From the NCBI RefSeq assembly GCF_900634625.1, contig NC_041030.1:3162001-3226000 (forward strand): 64,000 bases of DNA, written 5' to 3'. This stretch comes from Parambassis ranga. Its lineage: Eukaryota; Chordata; Actinopteri; Ambassidae. A model generated the notes under the pieces. It saw nothing but the letters and a program-made list of their open reading frames with translations, did not search any database and was not told the origin of the DNA. The position numbers and the translations under genes are program-made. Shown in pieces: positions 61,701-64,000 of this stretch (the first letter of the stretch is position 1; each line of letters opens with the position of its first letter).

Positions 61701-63342
61701 TTATCCTTTGAGGTACTTTGGGACAGCTGTCTTTGTGGTATAGTCCCAGAGCAAAGCAGATTATAGTGTAGAGGGTAACATCACAGCAATATGTGAGAAT
61801 TACTATGTATGTATATATTACTATCTACAGACAAGAGGTGGACAGGTCCATCACAGGGCAACGTACACAGACAAACAGCCATTCACACTCACCTAGAGCC
61901 AATCAACCTAACAAGCATGTCTTTAGAATGTGGGAGGAAGCCGGAGCACCCGGAGGAAACCCACGCAGCCACAGGGAGAACAACACAGAAAGGCCCCAGT
62001 CAGAATCGAACCGGGAACTTTCTTGCTGTGAGGCGACACTGCACCACTGTGCACCTGTCCATTCATCTTTTTTTGTAGTATAACAGCAAATGATACACAA
62101 GTTAATGTTGATTATTTACAACACATGGAAGTAGAATGCTGGGTTAACTATGCACACTTCTGTTTGGTGTGGATGTAAAGGCCACTATCACCGACTTACC
62201 TTGCCGCTTAATATTGTAGTAAACTGGGAATTATCAGCAAGTTCAGAAGCATTCTAGTCTTTGTACATATTAGATCATCTCATAATTGCAACTATCTTAT
62301 AATGTATTTCACATTATTACAAGAGGATTAAAAGATGTAGATCATGTAGGCTAATCATGACTTCCGCACTAAGTGATGGGTCATTTTTTAAAGTTTTGTT
62401 TTTGTACAGATTGTCTTTTTTTTCCCACTCTGCACAACAACAACAAATATAGGTTGTAATTGTTAGCAATGCTGTCTAAAAGTACCTTTTGGGTAATGTG
62501 ACACAAATATGCAGATCTATAAATATACAAAGGAAATGCATTGTTGATTCCTGTCAGAAACATTCACATCAGTTTCTCTGTAAATAAATCATGGTGTGAG
62601 GAAGATGGTGCTGCTCGTGATAAAAACCTCCTCTAAACTAGGTTTGAATTGAAACCTAAGAACTTGCTTCCTGAAGAGACCCCAGCGACCGGAAATATTG
62701 CTTCCATGTAGCTGAGCAGTCAACCACTGTGTCTGTGTATGTCTGTGTACTTTCCCATGGGCATGTCCACATGCATGTTAGCTGACCATTAGCTGCCTGA
62801 GCTGTAATCACCCACACCCCTCGTTCTCCATTTCCTGTCTGCCGCTGCATTATTTAAGGGGTTTAGCTGTTCAGGAAACGCTGCTGTTTAGACGGGATAG
62901 TGTGTATGTGACTGTGATAAGAAAGTGTGAGAGTGTAGCTATGTGTGTGTGGACCTGGATTCATTATGTATGTATTATAATGTCCGTTCCTATGAGTGCG
63001 TTTGTGCATATCATTCTTGTAGCTCTATGCATTGTGTGAACATGAACATTTATTGTGCTGATATGTGCTAGTGCTGTATTATAACCCATCCTTACATTCT
63101 ATACTGTTATTAAAGAGGTTTTTTTTTAGCATGAAAAATTATTTTTATACATATTTTCAGTCTAAAAACACCCTTCAAATTCATTTCGGTCCAACCCTGC
63201 TTTTTATTTTTTATTTTATGTTTTTATATCTTGTGACACTGACATAATCTGCCCCCTCTCCTCTATCCAGGCAGAAAAAATGGTGAGAATGACAAAAACT
63301 ACGACACATTGGATCTGCCCAAGCGCACAGAGCCGTCAAAAG
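5189..63342 (+). CDS. arvcf: arvcf, armadillo repeat protein of the p120/delta-catenin family (multi-exon, 3' partial)
   Basis: This is the overall span of the gene; its exons are listed separately. Joining exons 1, 2 and 4-10 gives 1891 nt, or 630 complete codons, with no stop, and every junction has GT-AG ends and matching phase. Family knowledge: ARVCF binds the juxtamembrane region of classical cadherins through its armadillo repeats, stabilises adherens junctions and acts on Rho GTPases; it can also be nuclear. Seen here: an acidic N-terminal segment, a tyrosine-rich regulatory region, armadillo repeats 1 to 5, and the basic insert between repeats 5 and 6. ARVCF is favoured over CTNND1 because of SPSIDSIRKDPRWRDP before repeat 1 and NVSSDGAEARRRLRECEG in exon 7. 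Later repeats and the C-terminus lie beyond the right edge. I saw no exon for the usual coiled-coil N-terminus. Confidence 0.95.
5409..5440. repeat. (TG)n microsatellite
   Basis: About 15 TG units with one TT interruption, 200 bp into intron 1. A second TG tract lies at 5581-5602. Confidence 0.9.
5719..5790 (+). repeat. Possible LINE reverse-transcriptase C-terminal scrap
   Basis: One frame reads LIIACKALNEPTPGFIAHWL and then stops. It resembles the KALNGLAPxYI motif near the end of CR1/Rex1-type reverse transcriptases. It is only about 70 bp long, so chance resemblance is possible. Confidence 0.25.
8621..8682. repeat. (AC)31 microsatellite
   Basis: An uninterrupted AC run of about 62 bp in intron 1, one of the longest perfect dinucleotide tracts here. 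Confidence 0.95.
21650..21950 (+). mobile_element. Internally deleted Tc1-like transposon relic
   Basis: The sequence follows a common fish Tc1-like element from its subterminal region: CATGGTCCTAAGTATTCAG, then CTTCTGATCATCCTTCAGAT, TCCAGCTGTGTTTGATGATA, and CTTACAGCTCACAGTGCATG, before jumping to the 3' part (AAATCCAGGTGTG, CTTCTACTAAATACTGAG). Nearly all of the transposase gene is missing. Recognition is from memory of the family. Confidence 0.75.
23350..23445. mobile_element. Possible hAT-type terminal fragment
   Basis: CAGGGATGGGCAATTGC followed by GCGAGGACCACATGGAC resembles the ends of a hAT family (CAGGG(A/G)TGGGCAA, GGCCACAT). No matching right end or 8-bp duplication was identified. 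Confidence 0.35.
29549..29628 (-). repeat. Fragment of a dispersed vertebrate/fish repeat (antisense)
   Basis: AGACTGGTGACCCCTCCAGG followed by GTGTACCCTGACTCTCGCCC is the reverse complement of the repeat seen at 37110-37215 (GTACACCCTGGACAGGTCAC). The class of the repeat is not certain. Confidence 0.6.
31585..31743 (+). CDS. arvcf: arvcf exon 2 (acidic N-terminal segment, residues 8-60)
   Basis: The acceptor TCTCACTGCGCAG ends at 31584 and the donor is AAG followed by GTAAGA at 31744. The exon is 159 nt, 53 codons, phase 0 at both ends. It encodes EQSPSNATSLAMMQEPQE, then a run rich in Glu (VVEETVTIEEDPGTPTSHV), and ends GTTRRTETK. The last 30 residues are nearly identical to human ARVCF (VEEDPGTPTSHVSIVTSEDG and on), which makes the identification safe. 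In family members this leads into the VTKTVKTVTTRTVRQ stretch, here encoded by exon 4. It is unstructured and part of the N-terminal regulatory domain. It precedes a candidate cassette exon by 2.2 kb. Confidence 0.95.
33992..34138 (+). CDS. arvcf: Candidate arvcf cassette exon 3 (49-residue in-frame insert, exon 4-like start)
   Basis: Between exons 2 and 4 there is an open 147-nt block with acceptor CCAATTCTAG (ending 33991) and donor CCA followed by GTAAAG (from 34139). Phase is 0 at both ends, so inclusion or skipping keeps the arvcf frame. It begins VTKMVKTITRRTYHP, which matches the exon 4 start VTKTVKTVTTRTVRQ at 9 of 15 residues, then turns into a Thr/Pro-rich tail (RHATRTPTPVPISTTPTLS) ending SDTDP. 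Inclusion would give two VTK-basic motifs in tandem and several Ser/Thr-Pro sites in the N-terminal domain. I do not recognise this insert from canonical ARVCF. The frame stays open to TAA at 34226 if the donor is not used. Seen: splice sites, phase, similarity. Inferred: origin by partial exon duplication and alternative use. It could be a rarely used or dead exon. Confidence 0.7.
34359..34364 (+). promoter_or_regulatory. Possible intronic polyadenylation signal after exon 3
   Basis: AATAAA lies about 130 nt after the TAA that ends the exon 3 read-through frame (34226-34228) and is followed by a weakly GT-rich stretch. If used, it would end a short transcript from exons 1, 2 and an extended exon 3, with 29 extra residues and no armadillo repeats. 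AATAAA is frequent by chance in AT-rich introns, so this is weak. Confidence 0.2.
35270..35650. promoter_or_regulatory. Candidate intronic enhancer (TAAT-rich block)
   Basis: This non-repetitive block packs homeodomain-type cores: AAAATTAATTTTG, TTTCAATTAATGG, ACGATTAATTTTCATC, CTCATTAATTTGG and the near-palindrome CCAATTATTGG, plus TTTATAGC. The spacing and variety look like a regulatory module rather than simple AT-richness. Function and conservation are inference. Confidence 0.3.
36304..36944 (+). CDS. arvcf: arvcf exon 4 (tyrosine-rich N-terminal regulatory region, residues 61-273)
   Basis: The acceptor CTTTGTACAG ends at 36303 and the donor is CAG followed by GTAAGG at 36945. The exon is 641 nt, entering in phase 0 and leaving two bases of an Arg codon. 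It starts VTKTVKTVTTRTVRQ then VPLGPDGLPLPEG, as in human ARVCF. The middle is unusually rich in tyrosine: 18 in about 213 residues, including SYNNSYNDSYGD, QYVRHYGLHDGY and DNYGSLSRGVNYRPPRYPY. The region NYGSLSRG and later RFQPEPYGLEDDRRSLG are hallmarks shared with both ARVCF and p120. An acidic patch (GPEEEEPYELEPDYSTA) follows, then a basic end. In p120 the equivalent region is the target of Src-family kinases; the same role here is inference. The tyrosine content looks closer to p120 than to human ARVCF. Confidence 0.95.
37005..37110 (+). repeat. Dispersed fish repeat with a stem-loop (TGCTCATCCA / TGGATGAGCA)
   Basis: TGCTCATCCA at 37023-37032 pairs with TGGATGAGCA at 37055-37064 around a 22-nt loop, followed by GCGAAACGTCTGCAAG and CAAGTCCAGTTGCC. 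I recognise this combination as widespread in fish genomes but cannot name the family with certainty. It lies 60 bp after the exon 4 donor. Confidence 0.6.
37110..37215 (+). repeat. Fragment of dispersed repeat (5' part)
   Basis: GGAGCCTACCCCAGC, GTGTACACCCTGGACAGGTC and CCAGTCCATCACAGGGCAAC match the front of the repeat whose rear part is at 61836-62060; both share CCATCACAGGGCAAC. It abuts a Tc1-like relic. Confidence 0.65.
37236..37560 (+). mobile_element. Internally deleted Tc1-like transposon relic (second family)
   Basis: The left end CAACCAGCCAAAAGTTTGAA and later CCATCAGTTGTGTTGCAGAG, then ACTTAACCAGCATGGCTTCC, TGGTTTGTGCTTAGTGGGAC, GAGAATGCCAAGAGTTTGCA and GGTGACTACTTTGAATGGTA follow a Tc1-like element common in fish, but with most of the transposase removed. 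About 325 bp remain of an expected 1.5 kb or so. Confidence 0.8.
38165..38203. repeat. (GT)n microsatellite
   Basis: About 19 uninterrupted GT units, 130 bp before the hAT-like element. Confidence 0.95.
38331..39886. mobile_element. hAT-like non-autonomous element with 8-bp target duplication
   Basis: The left end CAGGGCTCTAGAGTGCGACC and the right end TCTAGAGCCCTG form a 12-bp inverted repeat (CAGGGCTCTAGA). GTATCTGT stands directly outside both ends (38323-38330 and 39887-39894), an 8-bp duplication typical of hAT. One extra base on the left and two on the right separate the duplication from CAGGG. The subterminal regions carry repeated GTGCGACC or GGTGCACC motifs. No hAT transposase was recognised inside the 1.55 kb, so it probably depends on another copy. 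Confidence 0.8.
43525..43552. repeat. A28 homopolymer
   Basis: An uninterrupted run of 28 A following CTTCCTT, in the intron before exon 5. No retroposed sequence or target duplication is evident next to it. Confidence 0.9.
44017..44522 (+). CDS. arvcf: arvcf exon 5 (pre-armadillo linker and armadillo repeats 1 to 3, residues 274-442)
   Basis: The acceptor CTTATCTTCTAG ends at 44016; the first base completes an Arg codon begun in exon 4. The donor GTAAGA starts at 44523 after one base of a Gly codon. The 506-nt exon reads RGYPDDPIEAELIDERHPYI, then SAPLAQPERGSMASLDRM, then SPSIDSIRKDPRWRDPDLPE, where the armadillo domain begins. The repeats follow: VIAMLGHPIDPVKSNAAAYL, VRQLKGIPVLVGLLDHPKSE, ACGALRNISYGKDNDNK and IPALIRLLRKTNDMEVRELI. 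These helices form the cadherin-binding groove in the family. The SIDSIRKDPRWRDP stretch separates ARVCF from p120. GC content and codon use are clearly coding against the AT-rich intron. A short (ATT)n run lies just after the donor, at about 44566. Confidence 0.96.
47151..47350. repeat. TA/CATATATA composite satellite ending in (TG)n
   Basis: About 200 bp of TATATA with regularly interspersed CA or GT steps (ACATATATATACATATATAT-type units), closing with a pure TG run. It creates false open frames of Tyr/Ile repeats on the minus strand. Higher-order units of about 10-20 bp are visible but irregular. Confidence 0.9.
49350..49590 (+). pseudogene. Possible Tc1-like transposase helix-turn-helix fragment
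   Basis: One frame contains AAQQSGKSYKTISKPRN, reminiscent of the SGKSYKTISK start of the DNA-binding domain of some Tc1-like transposases. It stops soon after. The resemblance covers about 12 residues only. Confidence 0.3.
49808..50175 (+). pseudogene. Tc1-like transposase relic with internal deletion
   Basis: One frame reads AVQLLHDGTSVRSIARGFAV then SLSTVSGAWRRFQETGN, the N-terminal helix-turn-helix of a Tc1-like transposase. It runs without a stop into CNIQHDQFDGGSVVVWGG and ISLEGHIVIYKL, the central catalytic region, skipping about half the protein between them. After a TAG come DEIP and RPYAGDDNAQPHAA, frame-mixed remains of the third catalytic motif. It is non-functional: the first catalytic Asp region is deleted and stops interrupt the rest. 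Confidence 0.8.
53339..53522 (+). CDS. arvcf: arvcf exon 6 (armadillo repeats 3-4, residues 443-503)
   Basis: The acceptor TTTCCCTGCAG ends at 53338 and the donor GTAAAT starts at 53523. The 184-nt exon completes the split Gly codon and reads TLWNLSSYEPLKMVIINHG, LQTMTNEVIIPHSGWEHEP, NEDSKPRDAEWTTVFKNTS and GCL, leaving two bases of an Arg codon. It is close to human ARVCF throughout (TLWNLSSYEPLKMVIIDHG; KPRDAEWTTVFKNTSGCLR), whereas p120 has KPRHIEWESVLTNTAGCLR. The TLWNLSS helix packs in the armadillo core, and the loop with HSGWE is a family feature. Introns of 8.8 kb and 5.2 kb flank it. Confidence 0.96.
57963..58030. repeat. (TA)29-(CA)5 microsatellite
   Basis: A nearly perfect TA run of 58 bp followed by CACACACACA. 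Long TA tracts can extrude cruciforms; no function is implied. Confidence 0.95.
58699..58732 (+). promoter_or_regulatory. arvcf: (TG)15-T4 tract at the exon 7 3' splice site
   Basis: Fifteen TG units and four T stand where the polypyrimidine tract should be, leaving only CCATATAG before the exon. In human CFTR exon 9 a (TG)n-Tn tract of this kind lowers exon inclusion through TDP-43 binding. The same effect here is inference. Exon 7 is 118 nt, so skipping it would shift the frame. Confidence 0.5.
58741..58858 (+). CDS. arvcf: arvcf exon 7 (armadillo repeats 4-5, residues 504-543)
   Basis: The acceptor TTTTCCATATAG ends at 58740 and directly follows 15 TG units, so its pyrimidine tract is short. 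The donor is AAG followed by GTAAGA at 58859. The 118-nt exon completes an Arg codon and encodes NVSSDGAEARRRLRECEG, LVDALLHALQSAVGKKDMDN and K, ending in phase 0. The match to human ARVCF is nearly perfect. The next intron is only 90 nt. If that intron were kept, the frame would meet TAA at 58904, so retention would truncate the protein. Confidence 0.96.
58859..58948 (+). other. arvcf intron between exons 7 and 8 (90 nt)
   Basis: A minimal intron with strong ends (GTAAGA and CTCTCTTTTTACACCTAG). A second donor-like CAGGTAAAG lies at 58900-58908, but the remaining intron would be too short to splice. TAA at 58904 is in frame if it is retained. Confidence 0.9.
58949..59120 (+). CDS. arvcf: arvcf exon 8 (armadillo repeat 5 and basic insert loop, residues 544-600)
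   Basis: The acceptor TTTTTACACCTAG ends at 58948 and the donor GTGAGG starts at 59121 after one base of the next codon. The 172-nt exon encodes SVENCVCIMRNLSYQVHKEV, then PGAEKFQDPSTLQAPGSAG, then PQRKKKDDAGCFGGKKAK. The VENCVC-RNLSY helix is conserved in the whole family. The Lys/Arg-rich tail (QRKKKDD and GGKKAK) lies in the long loop between repeats 5 and 6, which in p120 carries a nuclear-localisation signal. The loop continues into exons 9 and 10. Confidence 0.96.
59121..60948 (+). other. arvcf intron between exons 8 and 9 (1.8 kb)
   Basis: AT-rich and non-coding; nothing beyond short low-complexity runs was recognised. Confidence 0.8.
60949..60966 (+). CDS. arvcf: arvcf microexon 9 (18 nt, EEWFNQ), counterpart of p120 exon C
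   Basis: Eighteen bases between acceptor TTGGCTAACTATAG (ending 60948) and donor GTGAGT (from 60967). Joined to exon 8 they read EEWFNQ, entering and leaving in phase 1, so skipping keeps frame. Human ARVCF has EEWFHQ at the same point after GGKKAK, and p120 has DEWFSR encoded by its alternatively spliced exon C. In p120 inclusion of exon C splits the basic nuclear-localisation stretch. Here skipping would join GGKKAK to GRKNG, making an uninterrupted basic run. Alternative use in this species is inferred, not seen. The small size and weak upstream pyrimidine tract fit a regulated microexon. Confidence 0.9.
60967..63270 (+). other. arvcf intron between exons 9 and 10 (2.3 kb)
   Basis: It holds the rear part of a dispersed repeat at 61836-62060; otherwise it is AT-rich and without recognised features. 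Confidence 0.8.
61836..62060 (+). repeat. Dispersed vertebrate/fish repeat (3' part)
   Basis: CCATCACAGGGCAAC, CAGCCATTCACACTCACCTA, AATGTGGGAGGAAGCCGGAG, CACCCGGAGGAAACCCACGC, AACACAGAAAGGCCCC and TCTTGCTGTGAGGCGACA are hallmarks of a repeat found in very many copies in fish genomes. I do not name its class. It overlaps the fragment at 37110-37215 by the CCATCACAGGGCAAC segment. Confidence 0.75.
63271..63342 (+). CDS. arvcf: arvcf exon 10 (end of insert loop, residues 607-630)
   Basis: The acceptor CCTCTCCTCTATCCAG ends at 63270 and the donor GTAGGC starts at 63343. The 72-nt exon enters and leaves in phase 1. It completes a Gly codon and encodes RKNGENDKNYDTLDLPKRTE then PSK. Human ARVCF has KKDGEMDRNFDTLDLPKRTE at this place, so the identification is secure. 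The next exon, expected to begin with the FELLYQPEVV stretch of repeat 6, is not in the window; the remaining 658 nt are intron. Confidence 0.94.
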
Positions 63343-64000
63343 GTAGGCCCTTGTCTGTCAAGCTAACAACATCCCCCTGTTAAGTACATTCTTGTGTAGA
63401 GATTGAATGGTTTGGTTGGAGGCAGGTCAGGTGTGCTGGTCAACAGGGGAGGCCTTCGTTGGCTGACTCTGTTGTTTGGCTGCTGATTTAGGCTTGTTTG
63501 ATGGTTTGGTTGCCTCCACTGAGACAGTGGATTGTTGGCAGTTGGTGAGAGTCAGTAAACCCTCTTTTTTATTTAATACTTCAACAATGCACTGGTGCAC
63601 AACAGGCAATAAAACACAGGCTGTTACACTGAATGAAAGGAAGTATGAAGCTAAAGAGCACCTATTGTTTCATGTGCCATAACTGCTCAACCTAAAAGTG
63701 ACATTGACATACCATTCTATTATTTAATATTGAAATAAATACTGAAACAATGTAGCATCTGAACATCTTGGGAAAGAGGTCCTATCAGATATGGCCAGTG
63801 TTGAAAGTGTTTAAATATATAAATATATATATAATCCATATACTTGGATGACTTCCCAAAGCCACTATTGTCCATTTTCTTATTTGACTATTTTTATTTC
63901 TCTGGGCCACAAATGTATCCCAGATCTATCAGCCATCCCTTAAAATTGATCATGACAATGATGATTACCTGCAGCCCCGATGTATACAAATTATATAGAG
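63343..64000 (+). other. Start of the arvcf intron after exon 10
   Basis: Non-coding and AT-rich up to the window edge. The next arvcf exon was not found in these 658 nt. Confidence 0.75.

Noticed and set aside
36304..63342. Assignment of the gene to p120-catenin (CTNND1) instead of ARVCF
   Set aside because: Exon 4 is p120-like in tyrosine content, but the SPSIDSIRKDPRWRDP linker and exons 6, 7 and 8 match ARVCF at positions where p120 differs.

Overview
This window is vertebrate nuclear DNA, most likely from a teleost fish. The grounds are large AT-rich introns with GT-AG splice sites, many (TG)n/(CA)n/(TA)n microsatellites, and decayed Tc1-like, hAT-like and TTAA-flanked MITE elements of types common in fish. 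No bacterial-style gene, rRNA, tRNA or CRISPR array was seen.

I can support one protein-coding gene, on the + strand: the 5' two thirds of arvcf, an armadillo-repeat protein of the p120/delta-catenin family. Its exons are short islands in about 58 kb: exon 1 at 5189-5209 with a GC-rich promoter and 5'UTR just upstream, exon 2 at 31585-31743, a candidate cassette exon 3 at 33992-34138, the tyrosine-rich exon 4 at 36304-36944, armadillo exons 5-8 (44017-44522, 53339-53522, 58741-58858, 58949-59120), an 18-nt microexon 9 at 60949-60966, and exon 10 at 63271-63342. All junctions keep frame. The gene runs off the right edge, so the remaining armadillo repeats and the C-terminus are missing. Assignment to ARVCF rather than p120 (CTNND1) rests on the SPSIDSIRKDPRWRDP stretch, the exon 6 and 7 sequences, and the FGGKKAK-EEWF-LDLPKRTE region. 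Which fish paralogue (arvcfa or arvcfb) it is cannot be decided here.

Layout: 1-4900 is non-coding with two related TTAA-flanked MITEs. 4900-5209 holds the promoter and exon 1. 5210-31584 is a 26 kb first intron with microsatellites and a Tc1-like remnant. 31744-36303 contains the candidate cassette exon and an AT-rich homeodomain-type block. 36945-44016 carries clustered dispersed repeats and a 1.55 kb hAT-like element with an 8-bp target duplication. 44523-53338 has a long TA-rich satellite and a second Tc1-like relic. 53523-64000 holds the remaining exons.

The most interesting signals are transcript architecture: (1) exon 3, an in-frame 147-nt exon whose start resembles the start of exon 4, suggesting a partial exon duplication that would add a Thr/Pro-rich insert to the N-terminal domain; (2) a first exon that bypasses the coiled-coil N-terminus; (3) the microexon matching p120 exon C, which splits a basic stretch; and (4) a (TG)15-T4 tract forming the exon 7 acceptor.
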